Source: an uncultured Flammeovirgaceae bacterium
GTDB taxonomy: Bacteria; Bacteroidota; Bacteroidia; Cytophagales; Cyclobacteriaceae
DNA: 64,000 nt
Assembly: GCA_937883755.1 (NCBI GenBank)
Contig: CAKZYA010000059.1
Span: 295,852 to 359,851 of the forward strand
Direction of reading: 5' to 3'
Part shown: one piece after another, positions 1 through 6,395 of the stretch
How the letters are laid out: the number at the start of each line of letters is the position of its first letter
Position numbering within the stretch: the first letter of the stretch is position 1
Notes under the pieces: generated by a model
Told to the model about the DNA's origin: nothing
Seen by the model: only the letters and a program-made list of their open reading frames with translations
The model's database searches: none
Translations under genes and position numbers: made by a program

Positions 1-1137
1 ACTTTGGGCAGAGGCATAGATTGATACCTTATTTCGGTCGTCCCCACTCCACAGTTCATAATTGAGCCCACCGAAAAAAGTGTTGTGATCGAGCTCTTCC
101 GTAATGTCCGTAAAATGCGGAGCTAAGTCCAGGCGATCTCCCCCTCGTCGGTATTCCTCGAGCGCACTAAAGTCAACAGATATTTTGCTGCGTTCGCCCG
201 GTTTAAAAAAGGCTCTTGCCCCTAGCACCGTGTTTTCTAATTGCACTAGTTCGGTAAATCCATCTCCATTGGCATCGTAACTGTCCCGATGACGATTCAT
301 TCCGTAAAAGGTGACCCCGCTTGTCAGGCTTTCACTAACGATTGATCCATTAATGTTAAAAGTCTGATCGACGGCACCGCCATCGATCAAAGCTGTAGTG
401 GAGCGGATTTCCCAAGTGTTTTCTACTGGTTCTCGAGTGATGATATTTATTGTACCGCCAATAGCATTAGAACCGTAGAGAGCAGAACCACCACTCCGAA
501 CCACTTCCACCCGCTCCACAATGTTAGTAGGGATTTGATCCAAGCCGTATACACTGTTCAAAGCACTAAAAATTGGGCGACTGTTGATCAGGATTTGAGA
601 ATAAGCTCCTTCTAGGCCATTGAGACGAACCTGCGTGAAACCACAATTCTGGCAGTTGGTTTCTACCCGTACTCCCGGTTGAAAGTTCAACCCCTCGGAA
701 ATGGCAATAGACTGAGTAGCGTTAAGTAACTTATTATCTACCACGTTCACTACCACTGGTGATTCTTTTCTCGATAGTGCGTAGCGAGTACCACTCACCA
801 CTACTTCATCCAGGTTAAGCTTATCTTCGTTGAGACTAATATTGATTTGGGTAGCCTGTCCTCCTTTAATTTCTACTTTATGAGTTAAGGACTGATATCC
901 CACCTGGCTGATCTTAAAACTCTGTTGCCCAATTGGTATATTCTCCATATGAAAATTGCCTTGCTCATCGGCACTGGTTCCCATAGTAGTTCCCATCAAT
1001 TGTATGGTGGCAAAAGGTAATCCATCACCGCCAGCACTAACCTTTCCGCTCAGTGTCCCTCGATTTCCAGTGGTTTGCCCATTGGTATATGCTGTAAAAC
1101 CAAATAAAAATAGTACCAGTAAAGTTAGATGTTTCAT
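1..1137 (-). CDS. TonB-dependent outer-membrane receptor, N-terminal part (cut by window edge)
   Basis: The reading frame is open from an ATG at 1137 to base 1, giving 379 visible residues; the C-terminal barrel lies outside the window. It begins with a signal peptide ending near TNGQ, followed by a carboxypeptidase-like regulatory (CNA-B-like) domain at about residues 24-105. A TonB plug follows at about 110-225, with SGTRYALSRKESPVVVNVV, QVRLNGLEGAYSQILI and the plug-end motif VERVEVVRSGGSALYGSNA. Barrel strands then start. The family imports siderophores, vitamins or glycans across the outer membrane with TonB energy. The substrate cannot be told; no SusD partner is visible on this side. 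The cysteine pair in the plug (ETNCQNCGFTQVRLNG) is a feature often seen in metal or cobalamin-type receptors, but this is only a hint. Confidence 0.9.
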   Translation of the reverse strand, partial: MKHLTLLVLFLFGFTAYTNGQTTGNRGTLSGKVSAGGDGLPFATIQLMGTTMGTSADEQGNFHMENIPIGQQSFKISQVGYQSLTHKVEIKGGQATQINISLNEDKLNLDEVVVSGTRYALSRKESPVVVNVVDNKLLNATQSIAISEGLNFQPGVRVETNCQNCGFTQVRLNGLEGAYSQILINSRPIFSALNSVYGLDQIPTNIVERVEVVRSGGSALYGSNAIGGTINIITREPVENTWEIRSTTALIDGGAVDQTFNINGSIVSESLTSGVTFYGMNRHRDSYDANGDGFTELVQLENTVLGARAFFKPGERSKISVDFSALEEYRRGGDRLDLAPHFTDITEELDHNTFFGGLNYELWSGDDRNKVSIYASAQS

Positions 1138-1179
1138 ACAACAGATTTTGCACACTTCTACATACAATATTTAGAATAA

Positions 1180-1207
1180 CAAATATATTAATTTAGATTA
1201 ATCTAAA
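1180..1207 (-). promoter_or_regulatory. Candidate promoter and 16-bp palindromic operator of the TonB receptor
   Basis: On the minus strand, TATATTTG (1180-1187) exactly fits the Bacteroidota -7 consensus TAnnTTTG and sits 43 bp before the ATG at 1137. Directly upstream of it, 1192-1207 is a perfect 16-bp palindrome TTTAGATTAATCTAAA, located where it would cover the -33 side of the promoter. That placement suits a dimeric repressor such as a Fur-, DtxR- or TetR-like protein. The regulator is not known. No clear -33 TTTG lies at the usual distance. Confidence 0.5.
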
Positions 1208-1545
1208 AAATTTATCAAACTGTTTTTTTTAGCTTTCACTGCACATCTTTATATAGCTCTCTTAGGTAAAGACGCTATAATGAGCCTGAAGGAAGAGTCT
1301 CGAGAAATTTCTTGATTAAATTTCTATTTCTTCTAAACCACACTTAACTTTCAGTCGTAACTAAAAATATAAACTCCGTTTACTCATTGATCTTCCTTTT
1401 TGGTAGATTTATAGTTGTTTAAAAACCATAGAATGGTATATGAGGAAAACGGTCATCAACAATACAATCTCGTTTACTGTGATATAGGGTAAGGCTCCTA
1501 GGTTGCTGAGTTATAATCTTGTTAGGATAGCTAATCAAGAACTCT
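1208..1545. other. Divergent intergenic region without a gene
   Basis: This AT-rich stretch separates the divergent TonB receptor and the AraC-fusion regulator. I found no convincing ORF, RNA or long repeat. The start codon at 1546 has no clear Shine-Dalgarno sequence, as is common in Bacteroidota. Confidence 0.5.
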
Positions 1546-3216
1546 ATGAAGCCTATTACTCAATACACAAAAAGTGGCCGCATTAACATTGCCTACCAAG
1601 TCTTTGGTTCTGGTTCTATAGACTTGGTCTATATCCCCGGATGGGTCTCTAACATCGACTGGATGTGGGCTTGCCCCGAGTTAGTCGATTTTTTGCAGGA
1701 ACTGGGTAAAATTGCTCGAGTAATTCTGTTTGATAAACGGGGTACTGGGCTTTCTGACCGAGTGGTGGAGCTCTCTACGCTGGAAGAACGAATGGACGAC
1801 ATTCGAGCCGTTATGGATGCGGTAGGTTCTGAGAAGGCCGTCTTATTCGGACACTCTGAAGGTGGGTCAGTCTCGGCACTCTTTGCGGCTACCTACCCTA
1901 ACCGAACCATTTCTTTAATTGCGTTTGGTGCATTCGCCAAACGCAAATACTCTTCTGATTACCCATGGGCACCTACTGACGAAGAGCGACAGGCTGTCTA
2001 TGATATGATTGAAAATAGTTGGGGAAGTGGTGATATGGATTTGGCATCCCTCGCCCCTTCTAAAGCTCAAGATAAAGACTTTATGGAATGGCTGGCTAAT
2101 TACTTCCGTTCGGGAGCTAGCCCCAGTGCCGCTTTGGTACTTACCAAAATGAATACACAAGTCGATATCATTGACATTCTGGATTCTATTAAAGTACCAA
2201 CCTTGTTGATGCAGCGCGCCCACGATGTTGATGTAAAAATCGAAGAAGGACGATTCATTGCCCAGCGGGTTGAAGGGGCTAGGTTTGTTGAATTTGAGGG
2301 TAGCGACCATTTATTTTGGGCGGGTAATACGCAAGAGGTCTTGGAAGAGATCAAGGCGTTTGTGCTAAACGCTCAACCACAAATGAGTTACGAAAAGCAG
2401 CTTTTCACCATAGTGGCTGCCCGTATCATACCCTTTGAATCAACCGATACTGACAATAAAGATTTTATCAAGCAATTTATAGCTCCTTATGGGGGAAAAA
2501 TGGTTCACTATAATCACCAAACCTTTATCACAACTTTTGAAGGACCAAGCAAGGCGGTTCACTGTAGTACCGACTTACTGGCTGCCTCCCAACAATTAAA
2601 TGCTCAGCTTGCTATTGGCATTCACATTAAAGAATGCGTAGTGGATGGCTCTCACCCTATCAGCATTGAAGCTAGAAATATCATAGAAGAGATATTAACA
2701 CAAACAAAACCTAACCAAGTCATTGTTACTCAGACAATTAAGCATTTGCTGTCAGGGGCGGGATTAAATTTTACTCCCTACAAAACAATTTTTGAACCTA
2801 CATCCGGTGAATCGCTTACTCTGTTAATGGTAAAAGATCATTTGAGGTCAAATGCTCAATTGGGTCTTCCCGATCCTAAGCAGCTTCTAAAAAATGGTTC
2901 TCTGCTGGAAAACGTGCTGCAAACCATTGACAGTCATTTAAGTAATGAATTTTTTGGGGTAGAAGTACTCTGTGAGGAGATTGGCATCAGTGAACGGCAA
3001 TTACAACGTAAGCTCAAATCAACCACCAACAAATCCCCCAACCAATTGATTCGGTCAGTTCGACTGCATCGGGCTAAAGAATTGATTATCAATAATAAGG
3101 GTAACATCGTTGAAATTGCTTTCCAAACAGGCTTTTCCGACCCTTCGTATTTCGCCAAATGCTTCAAAAAAGAGTTTGGCGTAACTCCTTCTTCCTTAGT
3201 GTCTGAAAGCGTATAA
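1546..3216 (+). CDS. Three-domain regulator: alpha/beta hydrolase, degenerate class III cyclase-like domain, AraC HTH
   Basis: Residues 1-275 form an alpha/beta hydrolase with nucleophile elbow GHSEGG (Ser104), an acidic candidate in AHDVD (227-229) and His255 in GSDHLFW. Residues 285-430 resemble the C-terminal half of adenylate/guanylate cyclase domains: TFEGPSKAVHC followed by IGIHIKEC and SIEARNII matches the familiar TFDGPARAIRC, AGLHTGE, IGARVA pattern. Both metal-binding aspartates of true cyclases appear lost (FTIVAAR in place of FTDIVGST; NHQTF in place of GDGF). Residues 450-552 are an AraC-type double HTH (CEEIGISERQLQRKL, IAFQTGFSDPSYFAKCFKKEFG). Hydrolase-cyclase pairs are known in signalling proteins; here an AraC DNA-binding domain is added. 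I infer a ligand-sensing transcription factor that binds or hydrolyses a small molecule. The targets are unknown, but phased repeats follow the gene. Confidence 0.85.
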   Translation: MKPITQYTKSGRINIAYQVFGSGSIDLVYIPGWVSNIDWMWACPELVDFLQELGKIARVILFDKRGTGLSDRVVELSTLEERMDDIRAVMDAVGSEKAVLFGHSEGGSVSALFAATYPNRTISLIAFGAFAKRKYSSDYPWAPTDEERQAVYDMIENSWGSGDMDLASLAPSKAQDKDFMEWLANYFRSGASPSAALVLTKMNTQVDIIDILDSIKVPTLLMQRAHDVDVKIEEGRFIAQRVEGARFVEFEGSDHLFWAGNTQEVLEEIKAFVLNAQPQMSYEKQLFTIVAARIIPFESTDTDNKDFIKQFIAPYGGKMVHYNHQTFITTFEGPSKAVHCSTDLLAASQQLNAQLAIGIHIKECVVDGSHPISIEARNIIEEILTQTKPNQVIVTQTIKHLLSGAGLNFTPYKTIFEPTSGESLTLLMVKDHLRSNAQLGLPDPKQLLKNGSLLENVLQTIDSHLSNEFFGVEVLCEEIGISERQLQRKLKSTTNKSPNQLIRSVRLHRAKELIINNKGNIVEIAFQTGFSDPSYFAKCFKKEFGVTPSSLVSESV

Positions 3217-3286
3217 TGTCGGAAATGTCATAGTCGTGTCGGATTTCTCCCGTTTTAATGTCGGAAATATCATACAATTCGCCGGA
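3214..3286. promoter_or_regulatory. Four helically phased TGTCGGA-type repeats
   Basis: The hexamer GTCGGA starts at 3218, 3238 and 3260, and a degenerate GCCGGA starts at 3281. Successive distances are 20, 22 and 21 bp, or two helical turns each. The first and third copies sit in a longer direct repeat, TAATGTCGGAAATRTCATA (3214-3232 and 3256-3274), spaced exactly 42 bp. Copies on one face of the helix are typical of a multi-site operator. The AraC-type regulator encoded just upstream is the obvious candidate binder, but that is inference. Confidence 0.5.
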
Positions 3287-3387
3287 TTTTTTTCATAATG
3301 CGAGCCACTTTACTACTTACATTTGTATCATAACATTAAACAACCTTTCATTAGTTACGATCAACCATAATTAATACCCCCACAATT

Positions 3388-3613
3388 ATGAACCCAAACT
3401 TCTCTAGACCCAATCTGGCTATTCAATGGACATTAAGCCTATTGAATGCCACCTCTTTTGCACACACCGCATTCCTCGATTTGACAAAAATTCATCATGA
3501 ATTTTTCCATTTCTGTTCTAGAGGATGTCGGGTTATTTACCGCCTATTTGCTACTAGTCGGTAAACCAGCCTATATTTTCTATCTACCTTCATTTATTGG
3601 TTCTGCGAAGTAA
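3388..3613 (+). pseudogene. Two overlapping short ORFs, possibly one decayed gene
   Basis: An ATG at 3388 opens 58 codons (to 3564) beginning MNPNFSRPNLAIQW. In the next frame an ATG at 3497 opens 38 codons (to 3613) with a hydrophobic stretch, LEDVGLFTAYLLLVGKPAY. Neither is recognisable alone. The second looks like a broken transmembrane segment, so the two may be frameshifted halves of a small membrane-protein gene once controlled by the phased repeats upstream. Either could equally be spurious. Confidence 0.2.
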
Positions 3614-3729
3614 CGCTTACGCTTAATCCCGCAGATAAACTTAATCTAAAGACCCAAAAGTCAAGTGCTCTTGGGTTAGGAAGACGTATGACCTATGTCT
3701 AAACGAATAATGAAGTAAACCAGAAACCC

Positions 3730-3894
3730 ATGAAAAATCAAGGAACATCTTTGCCCCTAGTATGGTCTCAACCTACGCTGTTTAAAAGCCAATACCGGGC
3801 AGTTACTAGGTGGCAATTTAATTACTCTATGAAGCAGCCCGTAGCTGGGCGCTTTTTATCAGGTCGCTACTTCCGTGTCTCAAGACCAGTATAA
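3730..3894 (+). CDS. 54-codon ORF immediately upstream of csgE (doubtful)
   Basis: The ATG at 3730 opens MKNQGTSLPLVW and continues to TAA at 3892-3894, ending 14 bp before csgE. The product is basic (many Arg, Lys and Tyr), has no signal peptide or membrane segment, and I do not recognise it. A terminator-like hairpin with a T run (3833-3857) lies inside the frame. That argues the region acts as a leader or attenuator rather than encoding a conserved protein. Confidence 0.2.
   Translation: MKNQGTSLPLVWSQPTLFKSQYRAVTRWQFNYSMKQPVAGRFLSGRYFRVSRPV
3833..3857 (+). terminator. Terminator-like hairpin in the leader of the curli cluster
   Basis: AGC-A-GCCC (3833-3840) pairs with GGGC-GCT (3847-3853) around a six-base loop, with one bulged A, and is followed by a run of five T. 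It lies 52 bp before csgE on the same strand. It may end upstream transcription or act as an attenuator for the curli operon. Confidence 0.4.
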
Positions 3895-3908
3895 ATAACT
3901 AATGTCGT

Positions 3909-4451
3909 ATGCACGCCAAACCTACTATACGTTTGAGGCTAGTCATACTAGCGACTGGGCTTCTCCTCGCCTTGCTGGCCCTTACCGGGTGCTTGGTTGT
4001 AGCGGTGAGTCAGTCACTACCCTTAAGAACCGATTCACTAGTAAGGCAGAATGATTTGCTACAGCGGGCTGTACGGGCGATCAAAGAACAGTCTGAGGCT
4101 AACGAACTGCGTGACCCCACAATGGAAATTGATGGGCTGATCATCAGTGAGACGCTCACCAAAATCGGGGTGGACTTCTATGAGTTGTTCTACCAACGAT
4201 GGTCTTCACCCCCAGCCGCTAGTGGCTACGAAGTGCGGATTGAAGAATTGCCCGCTCCAGGCTTCGGTACGCTGGTGGTAGTCAAAGTCAACGAAACCAC
4301 TGTTTTTCAACGGGTGCTTCAGCCCCGCTACGATCAACTGGAAGCCAGTGCTGAACTAGCCGTGGCTCTGACCCAGCGCCACGTCAATGATCAGCAACGG
4401 CTCACCCAACAACTCTACGAAGAAGACCAACAAGGCACCGGGATCTATTGA
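3909..4451 (+). CDS. csgE: Curli assembly factor CsgE
   Basis: The 180-residue protein contains the CsgE core at about residues 70-160: MEIDGLIISETLTKIGVDFY followed by LFYQRW, VRIEELP and LVVVKVNETTVFQRVLQPR. This order matches the E. coli CsgE sequence (GLLTDHTVTSIGHDFY, FSDKW, TINERP, ITVNQDVIFQ). CsgE caps the periplasmic side of the CsgG pore and guides curlin subunits into it. The N-terminus has a hydrophobic segment ending in LTGC (Cys28), which reads as a lipobox, so this form may be a membrane-anchored lipoprotein rather than soluble as in E. coli. It is the first gene of csgE-csgF-csgG, all on one strand with 44-49 bp gaps. Confidence 0.88.
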   Translation: MHAKPTIRLRLVILATGLLLALLALTGCLVVAVSQSLPLRTDSLVRQNDLLQRAVRAIKEQSEANELRDPTMEIDGLIISETLTKIGVDFYELFYQRWSSPPAASGYEVRIEELPAPGFGTLVVVKVNETTVFQRVLQPRYDQLEASAELAVALTQRHVNDQQRLTQQLYEEDQQGTGIY

Positions 4452-4500
4452 TCCTATTACTCATTAATCACTAATCATCATTCATCAACTACCCCCAACC

Positions 4501-4914
4501 ATGAAAACCTTTGCATTCTTTATTACGGCACTGGTACTTAACGTACTCTCAGCCCACGCCCAAGATTTTGTCTATCGCCCTACCAATCCGGCTTTCGGTG
4601 GTGATACCTTCAACTACCAGTGGCTGCTCAATTCGGCGACCGCCCAGAATAGTCTGGAAGACCCAGACGCTGCATCGGGTCGGCAAGAACGCGATCCACT
4701 CGAAGACTTTCAACAAGACCTTAATCGCCGTCTACTTAGCGATCTATCCCGCTCGCTGGTCGGTGACCAATTTGGCGAGGAAGGCTTAGAAGAGGGCATC
4801 TTTGAAGTGGGTATCTTCCAGATTGAAGTCTTTGAAGGCGCCGATGGGGTCAGTATCACCATCCTGGATACCTCTACCGGAGATCAGACTACTGTCACTG
4901 TCCCTGAATTTTAG
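4501..4914 (+). CDS. csgF: Curli assembly factor CsgF
   Basis: The 137-residue precursor has a signal peptide cleaved after SAHA (residue 20). The mature N-terminus carries the diagnostic CsgF pattern NPAFGGDTFNYQWLLNSA then TAQNS. The E. coli counterpart, [23 protein letters not shown], is the segment that inserts into the CsgG pore to form its second constriction. The rest is acidic and ends in a beta-rich region (ISITILDTSTGDQTTVTV). It acts at the outer membrane surface to couple secretion to nucleation on the minor curlin. The length matches the family (about 138). Confidence 0.92.
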   Translation: MKTFAFFITALVLNVLSAHAQDFVYRPTNPAFGGDTFNYQWLLNSATAQNSLEDPDAASGRQERDPLEDFQQDLNRRLLSDLSRSLVGDQFGEEGLEEGIFEVGIFQIEVFEGADGVSITILDTSTGDQTTVTVPEF

Positions 4915-4958
4915 ATTAGTCATCCCTGATTGATTACCCACCCCCAACCAAGTCACCC

Positions 4959-6335
4959 ATGCAACCGCTAAAAATTTATAAATTATTCTTAGCCCTCGGG
5001 CTGTTGACCACCGCCTGCGCTCCCTACTTTCGTCAGCCCCTTTCCACGGCACCGGCGCGACTGGGAGCGGAAACGCCCCAGTACCAGCACCTGACCAACT
5101 TACCAGCGCCTCAGCAACCGGTCACCGCAGCCGTCTACAAGTTCCGTGACCAGACTGGGCAGTACAAAGATGCTAATAACGGCATTAGCTACTCTACGGC
5201 CATTACCCAAGGTACAACCTCTATCTTGCTGCGAGCCTTGGAAGAATCGGGCTGGTTTGTGCCTATTGAGCGGGAAGGCTTGTCCAACTTACTCAACGAG
5301 CGTAAGATCATCCGCTCCAGTAGGGATAACTTCTCTCAAAAGAACGGAAACCAAGAACCCGACTTACCACCCTTACTCTTTGCCGGGATTTTACTGGAAG
5401 GCGGCATTGTTTCTTACGATGCCAATGTGCTCACCGGAGGTGCGGGATTACGCTACTTTGGCGCCGGAGCTTCGGGGCAGTATCGTCAAGATCGGGTGAC
5501 GGTCTACTTGCGAGCCACTTCTACCCAAACCGGACGTATCCTCAAGACGGTCTACACATCTAAAACCGTACTATCCCAAAAAGTAGATGTAGGTTTGTTT
5601 CGCTTTGTAAGCTTTCAACGCTTGTTAGAAACTGAAACCGGCTTTACCTACAATGAACCGGGGGAACTCGCCGTACGAGAAGCCATTGAAAAGGCAGTAG
5701 AAAGCCTGATTATTGAAGGGATACTAGACCAGTTATGGAATTTACAACATGAGGAAGAGCGCAATCATCCGGCCATTCAACGCTACTTGGCCGAGAAGGA
5801 GGAGAATCAATCCGTAGATGCGCTAGGCGGACAGCAGCGAGAGCGACGGGGAATGATCAGTGTGGGCTTAGGCGGTGGTGTACTTCGCTACGGCGGGGAC
5901 TTTCGGCGGCCGATCATCAAACCAGCCGTAGAAGGTAGTCTTCAGTGGCAAGCCGGACCTTCCTTTGCCCTGAACCTATCGGGCGGACGAGGCACCTTAG
6001 CCACCGAAGAAGTGTATCAATCGGATTTCTACTACGGCGAGATCAGTACCCAGTTCTGGATACTACCTCGCTACCGCTACACCCCTTTCCTACGATTGGG
6101 TTTGGGATTGACCAGCGAGGATACCGGTGATCTATCGGATATCATCAGCAACTATCATCCGCATGCGGTCTACGAGCTGGGCTTTGAGTACCTGCTCAGC
6201 GACCGGGTGGGTATCCAGGTTGCTCTCAACAACCGCTACCTGTTCAGCGATGAGCTCGACCAGGTCGTGCAGGGGCGACGTAATGACTTTTACTGGGGAG
6301 CTAATCTAGGGGTACAACTCTACCTGGGGCGCTAA
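4959..6335 (+). CDS. csgG: Curli secretion channel CsgG with extra C-terminal barrel-like domain
   Basis: Residues 1-265 are CsgG: lipoprotein signal ending near TTAC (Cys20), then AVYKFRDQTGQYKD, a long helix-strand core with ALEESGWFVPIEREGL and LLNERKIIR, and the membrane-hairpin region GGAGLRYFGAGASGQYRQDRV. E. coli CsgG is about 277 residues; this protein has 458. Residues 290-458 are extra and consist of alternating strands with aromatic ends (GMISVGLGGGVLRYGGD to FYWGANLGVQLYLGR), like a small outer-membrane beta-barrel of about eight strands. CsgG forms the nonameric pore that exports curlins. The added domain would bring nine further barrel-like modules to the complex, or may be periplasmic; which is not known. 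Confidence 0.92.
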   Translation: MQPLKIYKLFLALGLLTTACAPYFRQPLSTAPARLGAETPQYQHLTNLPAPQQPVTAAVYKFRDQTGQYKDANNGISYSTAITQGTTSILLRALEESGWFVPIEREGLSNLLNERKIIRSSRDNFSQKNGNQEPDLPPLLFAGILLEGGIVSYDANVLTGGAGLRYFGAGASGQYRQDRVTVYLRATSTQTGRILKTVYTSKTVLSQKVDVGLFRFVSFQRLLETETGFTYNEPGELAVREAIEKAVESLIIEGILDQLWNLQHEEERNHPAIQRYLAEKEENQSVDALGGQQRERRGMISVGLGGGVLRYGGDFRRPIIKPAVEGSLQWQAGPSFALNLSGGRGTLATEEVYQSDFYYGEISTQFWILPRYRYTPFLRLGLGLTSEDTGDLSDIISNYHPHAVYELGFEYLLSDRVGIQVALNNRYLFSDELDQVVQGRRNDFYWGANLGVQLYLGR

Positions 6336-6395
6336 CCCCCACATTATAATGTCTCTATTCAACTATTTTATAACCAATTAATTTCTTAAACAATC

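Larger units (their letters stand above)
3217..3908. other. Gene-poor region between AraC-fusion regulator and curli cluster
   Basis: Apart from the phased repeats, the decayed ORFs and a 54-codon ORF, this stretch holds hairpin-forming sequences. ACCCAA (3652-3657) pairs with TTGGGT (3671-3676), and a terminator-like hairpin lies at 3833-3857. No promoter box close to TAnnTTTG stands out, so the curli promoter is not located. Confidence 0.5.
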
